64,000 bases of DNA from Metarhizium brunneum (taxonomy: Eukaryota; Ascomycota; Sordariomycetes; Hypocreales; Clavicipitaceae), in the NCBI RefSeq assembly GCF_013426205.1, contig NC_089425.1:2046001-2110000 (forward strand), given 5' to 3'. This document shows positions 33,685 through 46,951 of the stretch, piece by piece. Under the pieces are notes generated by a model. It did not search any database and was not told the origin of the DNA. It saw only the letters and a list, made by a program, of their open reading frames with translations. The first letter of the stretch is position 1; the number at the start of each line of letters is the position of its first letter. The position numbers and the translations under genes were made by a program.

Positions 33685-36600
33685 ATGTCTATAGATTTTC
33701 CGAAGGAGGAGGTAGCCACAATTGAGCGATGGCGCGCCATCAACGCATTCCACCGCCAGGTACGAGAAGAAATCGCTTTATAGGCCTCCATAACCTCTCA
33801 TGAAACATACTAATTCTGTTTGTTGATAGCTGGAATTGTCCAGCGGCCGTCCGCATTATACGTTTTACGATGGCCCTCCCTTCGCAACTGGATTACCTCA
33901 CTATGGTCATTTATTGGCATCGACAATCAAAGACATCATTCCAAGATACTGGTCTATGAAGGGCTATCATGTCGAGCGTAGGTTTGGCTGGGATACTCAC
34001 GGACTACCAATCGAACACGAAATCGACAAAAAACTAGGTATCTCCGGAAAGGCAGCCGTTACCAAGTTCGGAATCGAAAAGTACAACGAAGAGTGCCGTG
34101 CCATCGTCATGCGCTATGCTTCGGAATGGCGACTGACAATCGAACGATTGGGACGGTGGATAGATTTCGACAATGACTACAAGGTGAGAAACTTAAACTG
34201 GTCAGCAACATGGCGTATGCTGACCCATGCCACAAGACAATGGACCCGAAGTTCATGGAGTCACTGTGGTGGGTTTTCAAGCAGTTGTTCGAGAAGGGGC
34301 AGGTGTACCAAGGCCACCGGGTCATGCCCTACTCCACTGTCCTTACCACTGCGCTAAGCAACTTCGAAGCAAACCAGAATTACCAAGATGTGACCGACCC
34401 TGCAGTAGTGGTGTCTTTCCCCTTGGTTGAGGATCCCAATGTTCACCTGTTGGCCTGGACGACAACTCCTTGGACACTGCCTTCTCACACTGGTCTCGCT
34501 GTGCATCCTGACTTCGAATACATTAAGATACATGACGAGAAATCCGGCAAAATCTTTGTGATACTGGAACAGCTTCTGTCAACGTTGTATAAAGACCCTA
34601 AGAAGGCCAAGTATTCCGTGGTAGGTAAAGTCAAGGGTAAAGACATGCTGGGATGGCAATACAAACCACTTTTTGATTACTTCTATGAAGACTTCAAGGA
34701 CAGTGGTTTCCGTGTTCTCAATGGAACCTATGTCACAGCAGATAGTGGTACTGGAATTGTACATCAAGCGCCCGCCTTTGGTGAGGAGGATTATAATGTT
34801 GCCGTTGCCGCTGGAGTTATCAGTGAAAAACGGCCTCCGCCAGATCCACTTGATGATACTGGCCACTTTACTGAAAAGGTTCCAGACTTTGCTGGCATGC
34901 ATGTCAAACAAGCGGACAAGCTCATCATCAAGCACTTGAAAGCTGCCGATCGCTTGGTTGTCGAGTCACAATTGCGACATTCATATCCAATGTGTCCTAG
35001 ATCGGATACTCCCCTTATTTACCGCGCAGTGCCTTCCTGGTTCATTAGAATTCCTGAAGTCATCCCCGATATGCTTAAAAATATAGAAGACTCCCACTGG
35101 GTCCCTTCCTTCGTTAAAGAGCGTCGTTTTGCTAGCTGGATAGCTAATGCTAGGGATTGGAATGTTGGGAGAAACCGATATTGGGGCACACCTATTCCTC
35201 TTTGGGTCAGTGATGACCTGGAAGAAAGGGTCTGTATCGGGAGCATAGAAGAGCTCCGCGAACTTAGCGGCTACCAAGGCAAATTAACAGATCTGCATAG
35301 GGATAAGGTTGATCACATCACCATCCCAAGCAAAATGGGCAAAGGTACACTGAGACGAGTCGATGAAGTCTTCGACTGTTGGTTCGAATCAGGTAGTATG
35401 CCGTATGCTAGCCAGCATTATCCGTTCGAGAACGTCGAAAAATTTCAGAAGTCCTTCCCCGGAGACTTTATCGCTGAAGGACTCGATCAAACAAGGGGAT
35501 GGTTCTACACTCTGCTTGTACTTGGAACGCACCTGTTCGGCTGTTCGCCTTTTCAGAATTGTGTCGTGAATGGAATTGTACTTGCGGAGGATGGAAAGAA
35601 GATGTCAAAGAGACTGAAAAACTATCCGGACCCGTCCATTGTAATGGATAAGTATGGATCAGATGCTCTCCGACTTTATCTCATTAACTCACCAGTTGTT
35701 CGAGCCGAACCGCTTCGTTTTAAAGAGTCGGGAGTTAAGGAAGTGGTGCAGAAGGTTTTACTCCCTCTTTGGAACAGTTTCAAGTTCTTTGAAGGACAAA
35801 CCGCTCTGCTAAGGAAGGCAGAGGGAGTGGACTATATGTGGAACCCAGATATGGAATCCAAAAATGAAAATGTCATGGATCGCTGGATTCTGGCGAGTTG
35901 TCAAAGCCTGCTGGAGTTTGTTAATGAGGAAATGCGAGGTATGAACCCAACCCCCCCACCCATATTGCTACGAGATTTGTAAACCTAACACAAAAACAGG
36001 ATATCGACTATATACTGTTGTTCCACGTCTGCTCGAACTCATTGATAACACCACTAATTGGTATATCCGGTTCAACCGCCGTCGCCTCAAGGGAGAAAAC
36101 GGTCTGCAAGATACACAACATGCATTAAACGCACTGTTCGAGGTTCTATACACCCTTTGTCGAGGGTTAGCCCCATTTACGCCGTTCTTGTCAGATACCA
36201 TTTATCTGAAGCTACTTCCCCATATTCCCCCAGAGCTGCAAGCAGAAGACCCTCGAAGCGTACACTTCCTTCCATTTCCAGAGGTCAGGCAAGAGCTATT
36301 CAACTCGGAGGTCGAGAGGAGGGTCTCGAGAATGCAACGAGTAATTGAATTAGCCAGGGTATCCAGAGAACGAAGAAGCCTCGGTCTGAAAACCCCACTG
36401 AAGACACTCGTCATCATACATCACGATCCTCAATATCTTGACGATGTTAAATCTCTGGAAAATTATATTACCGAGGAGCTCAATGTTCGAGACCTTGTTC
36501 TTTCTGGAGATGAGGCAAATTACAACGTTCAACTTAGTGTCACTGCAGACTGGCCGGTTCTTGGTAAGAAACTGAGGAAAGACATGGCTCGGGTGAAAGC

Positions 36601-37084
36601 GGCCTTGCCGAGCTTAACCAGCGAGCAGGTCCAAGAATACTTACAGAACAAAGAGATTTTGGTAGATGGTATTCGACTAGAGGAAGGAGATCTGGTCGTG
36701 CGACGCGGGCTGCGGGAGGATGCAACGTCGAAAAATCTGGAGATCAACTCTGACAATGAAGTTCTTACCATCCTGGACTCCGAAATCCACCCGGAGCTGG
36801 CGCAAGAAGGTCTGGCAAGGGAGATTATCAACAGAGTACAGAGGCTTCGGAAAAAGGCTGGGCTTCAGGCCACAGATGATGTCAAGATGGAATATCAAGT
36901 CTTATCTGACCCTGAAGGCGTGGGATTGGCTGACGTTTTGGTCTCTCAATCTAGCACGTTCGAAAAGACATTAAGACGACCCCTTGAACAGGCGCAGGAG
37001 AGTGGTGCACCCTCTGCAATAATTGTGGAGGAGGAGCAAGAAGTGCAACAGGCCACGTTCCTATTGCGATTATTAAACATCTAA
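33685..37084 (+). CDS. ils1: cytosolic isoleucyl-tRNA synthetase
   Basis: Four exons (33685-33759, 33830-34183, 34237-35938, 36000-37084) give 1071 residues, one fewer than yeast Ils1. It charges tRNA-Ile. The class I signatures are present: HYGH in [16 protein letters not shown], and KMSKR in [17 protein letters not shown]. The editing (CP1) domain carries [16 protein letters not shown] and [16 protein letters not shown]. The anticodon-binding region has [16 protein letters not shown]. All three introns (70, 53 and 61 nt) are short and restore conserved codons. No mitochondrial presequence precedes [16 protein letters not shown], so this is the cytosolic enzyme. Confidence 0.97.
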
Positions 37085-37196
37085 GGCACCACATTTCATA
37101 TATTGTCATACTCGTCTTGGCGGCATATACAACAGAGCAGGAGTCGACTCGTGTTATGCAACTGCCTCCCGCTTCTCCTGCTATCAAGATAGAAAA

Positions 37197-37202
37197 AATA
37201 AA
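37197..37202 (+). terminator. possible polyadenylation signal of ils1
   Basis: AATAAA lies 113 bp beyond the IleRS stop codon. Weak evidence, position only. Confidence 0.3.
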
Positions 37203-37333
37203 CAGACATGGAAAGAAAATATAGTGTAGTGGAACGAGAATTCAAGACTTGAAGGAATAAATGCTCGCAAACAATGAAAATATATTTGAAGAAGTTGCTA
37301 CTTCTTTGATACTGCCTTCTGCGCATTCTAGTG

Positions 37334-37594
37334 TCAGCTAGGACATTGATGTTTGAAGGTGTCGCAGCCTACCAGGTAGCAATCCTTAAGTTTGATGAAC
37401 TCTTTGGCACATTTCCCTTTCTCCATAGCATTATAATCGGCCACAACACATCTCCCATAAACAGCAGCCTAATAAGCCCTAGTTATTAAATGAACGCGCG
37501 GGAGAGCTAGGGATTTCTAACGCACCTGAGTTGAGCACAGTGAAGCCGCAGAAGCCAGCCTATGAAGCTGACAACGACCAACTGCTTGAGGCAT
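37334..37594 (-). CDS. small twin-CX9C mitochondrial protein, NDUFAF8-like
   Basis: Two exons, 37526-37594 and 37334-37468, encode only 67 residues. The cysteine framework is C20-x9-C30 and C43-x9-C53, the twin-CX9C CHCH pattern imported by Mia40. Around it are LASAASLCSTQAAVYGRCVV and GKCAKEFIKLKDCYL. These correspond closely to the AACGAEAAAYGRC and FCAREFEALRSC blocks of human complex I assembly factor NDUFAF8 (from memory). That protein stabilises NDUFAF5 in the matrix. Extra cysteines (8, 58, 65) lie outside the pair. The 57-nt intron (phase 0) falls between Gln23 and Ala24. The gene sits tail-to-tail with the IleRS gene. Filamentous ascomycetes have complex I, so the role is plausible but not proven. 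Confidence 0.82.
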
Positions 37595-38116
37595 GGGCTG
37601 TATGGTAAGCCCTCTACGGGGTACGGTTGGTGCTCCTCGGTTCAACGTTTCATGAAATGCGAGACAGGGTCTACTTTGAATCAAGATATCAAGACATCAA
37701 CTCGGTTCAATTGATATGAGCGAATGGAAAACAAGCGGCAGCGAAGTCTTTGTTCTGAAGAGGAGACGTCAAACTGTCTTAGGAAACTTGGGTCTTTTAA
37801 GTTTGTGCACTGTTTTCGACCAAAGTGTTGCTTACATAATACACTTACGCCAGTTGATATGACAATCTCCCACCCCTGCTTCGCGTCCCCGTCGCGGACT
37901 AACTGATGGCGCGAACGAAGTAAAGCACGACATTTCCGAAGAGTTAATTCAGTTCAAAAGCGCTGCAGACAAGGCAGGACTTCCCCCATAGTCCTGAAAT
38001 TATTCACACGTCATCTATCCCTGGTGGTTAGTACAATGGACGAACTGTGACAAGGAACAATCGCCTCCAGTAAGCATCACACCGAGCGAGCCATCGTGAC
38101 GGGTCGGTCGAAACTG
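37595..38116. promoter_or_regulatory. divergent promoter, NDUFAF8-like / Sfi1
   Basis: The 522 bp between the two diverging genes. No strong motif was recognised, and no RNA gene was found on either strand. Confidence 0.35.
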
Positions 38117-41100
38117 ATGTCTTTAGTGGCAAATGTTCAGTCTTCAACTAATGGTCAAGACCATAGTTTGGCCCAACGCCCTAGCCAAAGCAGCCCCAAC
38201 CAGACACAACTAACTCAGGAACCTTATTATTCAAATAAAGGTACGGAGTGAGAAGCTTGTCTTTTCGCCCCGAACTTTGTGCGTTTGCGCTGACACATCC
38301 GATTCTCAGATATTGCAATCCTCCATTCCGTGGTTTCCTCAGCACAAGATGAATTCGATAGATCGCCCTTCCCAAAACCCCTACCAGCCGCGGTTCTATT
38401 CAAGGCTTACGACGATGTACTTCCTACTTTTGGAATCGACCCGGACTCCGATCATCACCTGTCCGCCTTGGTGTTTCGTATTGGGGGTGAGCATGGTGGG
38501 TCTTTACTGGACAAGTTTGAGGCAATTCTGAAGCGAATGGGGATATTGCTTGAATTTGGCGAGAATACGACTACATCACAACATCCATCCCATTCGAGGT
38601 CCCCCTCCGTAACGCAGGATAAACAAGATACGATCGAACTTACAAACGCGCTCGAATTAGACGCCTCTCCTGGTAAGGACAGGAACCTATCATCTGACCT
38701 AGTTCGCCCAAGGTCATCAACGCCGGGTCGTCGTCTAGAACAGCCGAAACACGTAGTTGTTACTCAGGAAGCCCCGACGTTGGCTCATACAACCACAATC
38801 CACTCGCTGCATCGCTTGCCAAATTGTGAGAAGTATGGTGGCGATGCGCCTCCAGTAATCACGGCCAAAGACTTGGTGAAAACATCATCTACCAATTCCA
38901 ATGGACTGAAAGTAGCAAACACATCCAGGATCGGTTTGGCGCCGGTGAAAGATCACTGGCCTACCATTGCATCCATAGGGGCAGGGCATGACCATGCCTT
39001 AAATACAACGCTCCCAGCTACTTTTCATGAGAAACCAAATGACAATCTCCCATTCAACAATGCGCAGTCGCCAACATCTGCACTACTGGAAAATAGGAAG
39101 ACCCCCGAGATTCATTCGCGTCTAGATACAAATCAATCCGACTTGGACACTCTTGAAAATGAATTTCTTGGAAATAGAGCAGCGCGAGCACGCCAAATTT
39201 TTCTCGCTAGCAAAGTATTCAACAAGTGGGCTGATGAGACTGCAGTACGACTTGAACGGGAAGCTATTGCAAGAAGGCACATGGTTCGCTTCCGTTGCTT
39301 CAACAGCTGGACACTCGCTCCGGATTCAAGAGTTCCAATGGTGAGACATCTGAAAGCTGTTACTGCTGTCCAGAAGCTTCGGCGTGCAGTTAAGTGTCAC
39401 GAAGAGCAGTTGAACGTGGCTTCATTGTTAATTTATCAAAGCTACATACACATGAAAGCCGAACGCTTTCTGAGCTATTGGCGTACTTGTGTTTTGGCCA
39501 GGCAGGCTTTCAAAATGTCGGACAGGCGCATAAAAAATTGCGTAGTTGGGCACTGGCTCAACCAAGCTATTACTGACAACAGGTTCGCCAGCAAAGTTGT
39601 GGGAAAATCCAACTATTACAAAGGCAGTCATCTGTGTGCTAAGTGGATGAGACGAGCAAAATCACATGTCGCCCAAATAGACGCAGCTCGGCAAATTAGC
39701 GCCGCTTCAGGTGTCATGGCCTGGCTTCACGAGTGGAGAGATCAATGTGAGGCAAAATTTCGAGCTCGTACTTGTCGGAGGCTTCTGGCAACTGAGAATT
39801 CACTACGGGTATTCGAAGTATGGAATCTTCGAGCTCGAGCACAGGCATTCCGCTGGAAATGCGAGTATTTCTCTATCCTTGAGTTAATGAACATGTGGTC
39901 TATAGCTGCGAAGCTCGACTCCGTGCAAGAAACCGCATCAAAGAAGTATTACACGAAAAGAACAACCAGCATGCTTATCAGTCACATGCGTTCTCACAGC
40001 CAGGACCAGCGCGAGCTGAGTTACTTAGGGCGGCGCGCAAGATGGTATATTCAAGCCACTCGCCTAGTGCAGGTTTTCGATAGTACTGCCCGGTATCATA
40101 AACATCAATCGAGACTGGTGATTAGGCGATATCTCATGATGAGATACACTCAGGTGTCGTCCAGGAGGAGGCAGCGCAGCTTCTATGCGGCACTGGGTCG
40201 CTGGCATTCACATGCCACCCAAATGTTAGACTTGGTACGAGCAGGACATGACTACCAAATGAAACATGATGTGGGCTGCAAGCTTGCCGCGGCTATGTCC
40301 TGGGAGCAGCACAGGCTGCAGGCTGAGACATTGCTTTCTCTAGCCGTGGATTATCACAAGGAACATATGTTGGACAAATGGAGATATGAGGCTTTGACTG
40401 ATGAACGACGGCAAACGGAAGCGTTGGGATTATGGTCAACCGAGAGGCAGCGCCAGTCACTTAAGGACTGGACAATTTCCGCACTTCAGAGGAGCGGGCA
40501 GGCGCATTCTGCGATAACGGTCAGACAAAGACACAATCGGGAAAATCGTAATCGAGCTCTTTTATCATGGAGGCGGCTTGCGAGCCCAGCGAAGGCAGAT
40601 TTGCCAGAACTACAATCGCCGGCCTGGAATGGCCCATTACACAGCTCCCGCAGGGTCATGAAGTCGCTTTCGAGGCCGCGTCCTGTTTTTCGCCAATTCG
40701 AAGATGGTCAAGACCTTATGAGTCCATTGAAGACACCTTCTCGTTCAACAGGGCTTTCACTGACAGCAACCCGCACGCTCCCTCTGCGCTTGATGGATCC
40801 TGTGGAGGAAGTGGATGGGAAGTCGGTGAACCAGGGACAAAACAATATGGCTAACCTCTGGAACCATGACGACCCGCGCCGTAGTCGCATGGCCGATCCT
40901 GGAACGATAAGCTCAACGACGCCGCGGGCTCCAATGCCAAAGGACACGCCCTGGACAATGCGTTATGCCTCAGCTTCTGCAGGGCATCGGGGCCATGCAT
41001 CATCTTTGGGACTAGTCGGGGCGCGTCGAATTCATGAAAATGGCGATCGGTTTGATGAAATCTCCTTCACAGGCAGGGTGTCAAAACCACTTGTTTCAGG

Positions 41101-41152
41101 ACAACACAAGCGGACAATCGGCGAGAGAAATGTCATTGAGGCGAACTTGTGA
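38117..41152 (+). CDS. sfi1: Sfi1-like centrin-binding spindle pole body protein
   Basis: Exons 38117-38240 and 38310-41152 give 988 residues. The central region (about 280-780) is a string of helical repeats with a regularly spaced Trp in a hydrophobic context, for example KVFNKWADETAVRLEREAIA, FNSWTL, MKAERFLSYWRTCVLARQAF, VVGHWLNQAI and LHEWRDQC. This is the Sfi1 pattern that binds centrin and builds the half-bridge for spindle pole duplication. The N-terminus (DIAILHSVVSSAQDEFDRS) is conserved-looking, and the flanks are Ser/Pro-rich and probably phosphorylated. The first exon was placed from the splice signals: its ATG at 38117 gives MSLVANVQSS, and a 69-nt phase-1 intron restores the Asp codon. 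A GTG in the second exon is otherwise the only start. Confidence 0.87.
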
Positions 41153-42040
41153 ACTACTCCCTTATCTCGTCCTCGACTTGCCAAGCCCAGTAAGTGACTT
41201 GACTTCGGCTGGCAACGGAATGTGGATAGCGCCCTTGGCCGGGTGAGGCTCGTCCCCATATAGTATACATGTGATAGCAGACACCGGCCACTTTAGTAAA
41301 TGAAGTAGACTGCCCTCGCCGCATTGCCTCCCTGGCGTGGGGTTCTACTGCGCGGGCTTTCGCTAATTGAGTATCTTTGGCTCTTCCAGTGAACGTGTAT
41401 TTGATGGCTGCTCTTGTGCTGCAACTATCGTGCTGGGCCTGTGTTGCGTGACGGGTCTAGTGCATCTTCGCACTGTATAGACAGATGCGCGTGACTCTGG
41501 CACAGACTTGGACAATGTCCGTTATTGACCAACGTGCCAAAGCCGCTCGCTGGTTCCGTACTCTGCTGTGGGGATGCATGGCAATGTTTGTGTCTCCTTC
41601 GGGTTAGATCGAGAGTAAATGGAGTGAGTATATTCACACACAGCTCGGGTTCAATACGAGGCTTGGATGTCATCAGCAACCCGCCACATATTATCAGTTG
41701 CGATTGTGTAGCTAGGTCAACGACCATGGTTTGTGAGTACAGACGCAGTAGATGGATATCATAACCGTCTCATTTGATATGCAAGTCCGTGTAGCAATCT
41801 ATCACTGGAAGGACTAACCTGAGCAGCATTTTGTCTTCAGGGTAGGCAAAAGTTATCGAACGACATGTGCCATTACATAATGTACCTATTGCGTCACTGG
41901 TCCAAGTTCCACACGTGCAGGGCTCCAGCAATTTACCAAGCTAAAAATCGCTGTGACTGGCATGAGTAGCCTGCAAACAAGAATGAGCCAGCCGCCATAT
42001 TGACATCTAGACATGAGAAATATCATTGAAATCCGGTAGT
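41153..42040. other. intergenic, no gene seen
   Basis: About 890 bp between two plus-strand genes. It should hold the Sfi1 3' region and the Rav1 promoter. Short antisense frames have no motifs. Confidence 0.4.
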
Positions 42041-45000
42041 ATGATTGCCGTCCTTCCCGGCCAACCCCCACCAAGGCTTCAAGGCGTAACGACTGGCTTT
42101 TGGGATGGGCGTCATCAAAATGTGAGTTGCCCCCAATGACCTAGCTAGACCCTGCTCTCATACCATCTGCCCCAACAGGTATATATAAGCGGCAGTGCCT
42201 TCACGATACTCGATGGGGTCTACCGAATCTTGCAAACGGTGTATGACGACGACAATGAACAGCAGCTTGACGCGATTGCTATCGACGAATTATCCGGAAA
42301 GATTGCAACTTGCACAGCAGAACAGGTCCGCATATATCGGCCACTTATTCTACAAGATGACAACAGAAAGGTTGTGCTGTTTCCCTTACAGGCTTGCTCG
42401 CACTTGACACAACGTCCATCATACTGATATTATCCCAGTGGGCACAACAGTCGTGTTTTGATATACCACAAGCTATTTCGAAAGCTACCTGCGCTTTGTC
42501 CTGGGGCGGATCCGAAGAGCTCCTAGTAGCCTCAAACTCACTTTACCTCTTTACCACAGCCTCATTCCCCGTGAATATATGGCAAAAGGTCTTACCCAAC
42601 CCGGCCAAGTCTGCCATCATCTCACACGACTCGGCATACATCGCTTCCATTGGTCAGCACGATTGCCTGACCAAAGTTTGGAGGCGACTGGTCTACGGTG
42701 CAGACGAAGTTCGATTCGACGTGACGTACCTTCGCCACCCCGACATAGTTGTTTCTATAAGATGGCGCAGACCACATCGTCCAGATCAGTCGGCGGACAA
42801 TGTCCTGTATACAATATGTCTCGACAATTCAATCCGTGTCTGGATCCCAACGGAGGCAACTGAAGGTCGACACTGGCAACTGCTGGGCCGAGTTGATATG
42901 AACGAGTCTGCCATAGAGATGCCAGTACGATCAAACCCTCCGCTCATATTCATTGTCGATGGATCTGAACTTACTGCTGCCGTGGAGAAAGCTGTTAAGG
43001 ATCGAAGGGCTGATGATCGAAGTACGGACGATGCAGCTCTGGATCCGCTTGTTACTACTGTTGTAAACAAGAATCCTGAAATGTGTGTCAGTATCGACAA
43101 ACTTGGCAATATGTCTGTATGGGCACTAGAGAATGTAGGGAACAACAAGCCTGAGCAATTCAAGGTCTTTAGCGTTGCGAAGTTCAAGCTGCCGCATTTT
43201 GAACCCATGGACGAATTCTTGAACGGCCAAGAAGGAGGGGGACACACTGAGGTTCAAAGCTACTGTGACAGATCAAGTGGAAGGCTTCATATCGTGCTGC
43301 ACTCTTTTGATGGCAAGATCGGAATTTTTTCTGGAAACGTGGCGGACCTGTTGGATCCTAAAAAGAATGATCGACGCCTCAACCTCCAAACCGTCTGGAC
43401 TGGACATTCTGCACCTGTCAAAAAGATTGTGCGTAATTTCAGTGGTCATGCAGTGGTTTCACGAACTACTAGCGGAGAATGTATTCTCTGGAACCATTCT
43501 GCCCTCGATGGTGAGCGGGAAGACCAAACACTTATTCGTAGGTCTGTCATACCGGAAAATGGCAATATACATCGCATCTGCGTCTTACGGAAGGGGCGAT
43601 TTGTCGTCCTTTTATACCACAAAGCTATCGTCGTCTGGGATTGCCGTAATGGATCCGCATCGCGGCTCGCCGAATGTTCCTTTGAGACGCAAGAAACACC
43701 TCTATGTCTTATAGTGCTTCCTCGACCGCGAAATACACAATATATGTTGGCTTACATTGCCACAATAACATCCAGCGGCCACGGAATCGCGTGGGAAATA
43801 AAACTCCCCCAATATCTTAGCAATGATACCACAATTGGGAATGTGGTAGGGCTCTCTGAATTCTGCCGGTTCGAGCTTGCCACAGCAGACGAATTGAAGT
43901 ATGTGCTCCCTGTGGACCCAGCTGGAGCAGCTCCGTCTATGTCTGGTTTTCTTGACATATTTGCTCGTGATGTAGCGATTTCATACACCCGCTCCGGGAG
44001 AGTAAACTTCTGGGCGGCACGTGTTAACCTGGCAAGCCGAGCGGTGGATTGGTTGTCGACATCCTGTACGGAAACTGGCCTGCTGGACCCGGCACTTGCA
44101 AGTGGTAGCATGCTTAAAAAAGCAGCTTTGGTGAATCTCACAAGATCGCAACTCACTATTTGGGATATCGGTGATTCACGTCTTGAGTATGATATGGACT
44201 ATGAGGCACACCATAGTATCCAAGACCTTGATTGGACGTCCACTCCAGATGCACAGGCCATTCTGGCCGTTGGGTTCCAACATCGTGTCATACTACTGTC
44301 TCAAATGAGGTTCGACTACCTGAATAAAGGACCAGCGTGGGCACCCATTCACGAGATCGACATTCGGGATCTTACAGCACACCCCATTGGAGATTCCACC
44401 TGGCTTGCTGACGGCCATTTGGTAGTTGGTGCAGGAAATCAACTTTTCGTTTATGACCGACGTATAGATACAGGGGATTCCTCCATCACACCCATCAGTC
44501 ATCTGAACAGAGATGATCGTAGGGACCTGTTTGAAGTCGTGCAGAGATTTAATGGTCCCATTCCTATATTTCATCCCCAATTTCTCAGCCAATGTATTCT
44601 GTCTGGCAAGGGTCCTGTTGTCCGTCGCATCTTACTAGCCCTGTACAAAACGTTGAGATACTTGATTCCAGGTGATACCATGGACGATTACCTGGGTCTT
44701 CCGCTATCAGAGTTCTACATTGAAAATGTAAGTCAGAAATCGCCAGAGAGATACTTTGGTTCTAATGTCGTCTTGTAGACGTCTCCAATAAGCTCGTGGG
44801 GCAAAACCAAGGAATCTTCGTTCTTTGATGGCAATGATTGCGGAGAGGACGATATGTTTTCCGCAGAGATGGCAGCGTACATAAACGACAAATTGACGAA
44901 GATACGAATCCCCCAGCTCACTGGACACGAACAAATCCAATTGGCAGATATTATTGAATGCGTCGCGGTGGTGGAAAGCCATAGAAGATCGATGGACGAA

Positions 45001-46500
45001 AATGGAGCTCGGTTTATGCTATTCTTTCGACAGCATGCGCTTCGCAAAGGCCGAATCAATGACATGCACCTCTCGTGGAGAGAAATAAACTGGGCATTCC
45101 ATTCTGGTAGTCAGGACATGCTGCTGGACTTTGTGTCCCGCCAAAACCACGGGGCCATGTTGTGGGAACAAGCTCGCGAATGTGGAGTTTTCATGTGGCT
45201 TTCCGACTTAACAACATTGGTATGCCCATTACTCTTTTAAGTCTTTGTCTCGCGAACGCTCTATGTTAACATGGTACAGCGTGACCACTTTGAAGGACTA
45301 GCAAGAAATGAATACACCAAGAGCGAACTGAAAGATCCGGTGAATTGTAGCTTGTTCTACCTGGCCTTGCGCAAGAAGACAGTCCTGCAAGGCCTTTGGC
45401 GTGTGGCAAGCTGGAACAAAGAACAAGTGGCCACCCAGAAATTACTAGCAAATAATTTTGACGACCCAAAATCGCGAAGGACAGCATTAAAAAATGCATA
45501 CGCATTGCTCAGCAAGCGAAGGTTTCGTGAGTTATCAAGCAGACTCAAGGAACAAGGGGTCTATATACTGACCGCTAAGCAAGATTACGCCGCGGCATTC
45601 TTCCTGTTGGCCGACCGTCTCGAGGACGCTGTCGAGGTTTGCCTCCGGCAAATCAAGGACCTGCAACTAGCCATTGCCATTTGTCGTGTGTACGAAGGTG
45701 ACAGTGGGCCAGTGCTTCGAAAACTCATCCGAGATGAAGTTCTCCCTCTTGCCGCACAAGAGGGAAACCACTGGCTTGCCTCATGGGGTTTTTGGATGCT
45801 TGGCCGCAAAGACATGGCTGTCAGGGCATTAATTGTAAGTTCTCCTACCGAGGAAGCTGACAAGCAAATGCCAAGTTCGTTATATATTGACTGAATTCAA
45901 CAAGATGCCTGTTTTTGCGCTTCTGGAGACTCCTTGCTCCCCCGACATCAAGTCTCGCTTGTTCTTGACCGATGACCCTGCTCTTGTTGTTCTATACTCT
46001 CAGTTGCGTCAAAGAACTTTGCAGACGCTTCAAGGTGCCTCCAAGATAACACCAAAAGTCGAGTGGGAGTTTGTTCTTCATAGTGCTAAGCTTTATGACC
46101 GCATGGGATGTGATCTTCTCGGGCTAGATCTTGGTGAGTGTTCATTCAAAGATGGAGAAGCGGTTTGACGCTTGTTGCGTTTCAAACTTTCTGTCTATCG
46201 ATGTCTCTTTGCCTGCACTTGAGAATTTTGAAGTATGAAGATGGTTTTGGCTGATGTGATGTGTTAGTTCGCAACTGGGAATTCCAGCAACCTATCGCCA
46301 CTGGATTTGGTGGTGAAATAAACCCCTTAAAATTGTTACGACGGAGAAGTTCACTGGTAGTGGATGATCTCTCAGCAACAAGACGCAGCCTAGGCTTGGA
46401 CCGGACCCGTGACAATACGAGCCACGGGCCCCCTAAGTCGACACCGTCAGCATTCGTGGAGCCCGAAGCTTCATCACTACTTGACAGTTTTGGACTCTAG
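42041..46500 (+). CDS. rav1: Rav1, RAVE complex subunit (V-ATPase assembly)
   Basis: Seven exons (42041-42121, 42179-42370, 42439-44727, 44779-45219, 45280-45834, 45905-46133, 46268-46500) give 1339 residues, the size of fungal Rav1/rabconnectin-3 proteins. RAVE, made of Rav1, Rav2 and Skp1, reassembles the vacuolar proton pump. The N-terminal half is beta-propeller (ATCTAEQVRIYRP, CALSWGGSEELLVAS, KKIVRNFSGHAVVSRTTSGE). The Rav1p C-terminal domain shows RNEYTKSEL, NCSLFYLALRKKTVLQGLWR, FFLLADRLEDAVEVCLRQ and KVEWEFVLHSAKLYDRMGCD. Every splice keeps phase, including the 68-nt second intron that joins DNRK to WAQQSCFDIP. The gene looks intact. Confidence 0.94.
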
Positions 46501-46951
46501 ATGTAGATTTTATGAACCTCGGGTTGTGTCGATGTGTCCTGCTAGTTGGGATCCGAGCTTTAACCGACAGTGGGTGTAAAAATGGCAAACCTACGTTGTC
46601 AAGTCTTGTGGCAGGCAGGATATGCCATGCTGCCACCCCCTATGTCTACTTATTTAGTCCGAATGGTAAAAAATTCCATGTGCGTAAATTTATCATGATT
46701 TCAGCGTTAGGGGTTGAGCAGGGTGTTATCTATCCTACATAGTACCTACTTAGGTATGCTTAGTCATGTCTTGAACCTGGGTAGGTATGTTAGGGGTGGT
46801 ACTCCGTAGTCAATTGGAGAGTTCATACAGTTTGTAAGCAGGAGTACCTAGTAGATATGGGGTTTAGCCATGGTTCTCGTTCCGCGCGCGTGTAACCAGC
46901 ATCCTGAAGGCTCACCCATCACGACCGCATTCTCTGGCAGACTTGTTCATC
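46501..46951. promoter_or_regulatory. intergenic / promoter of the OPT transporter
   Basis: The 451 bp upstream of the transporter ATG. A short palindromic tract (TACCTACTTAGGTA-type) lies at about 46738-46760, and a TACTCCGTA motif at 46800-46808. An undetected first coding exon could lie here, because the transporter's N-terminus is shorter than usual. Confidence 0.4.

Noticed and set aside
35380..35410. GGTTCGAATC, which resembles a tRNA T-loop.
   Set aside because: It is inside the conserved WFESG block of isoleucyl-tRNA synthetase, and no cloverleaf forms around it.
42370..42440. A possible frameshift in Rav1 between VRIYRP and ALSWGG.
   Set aside because: A 68-nt intron (42371-42438) joins the two parts in phase and restores a normal family sequence (DNRK-WAQQS).
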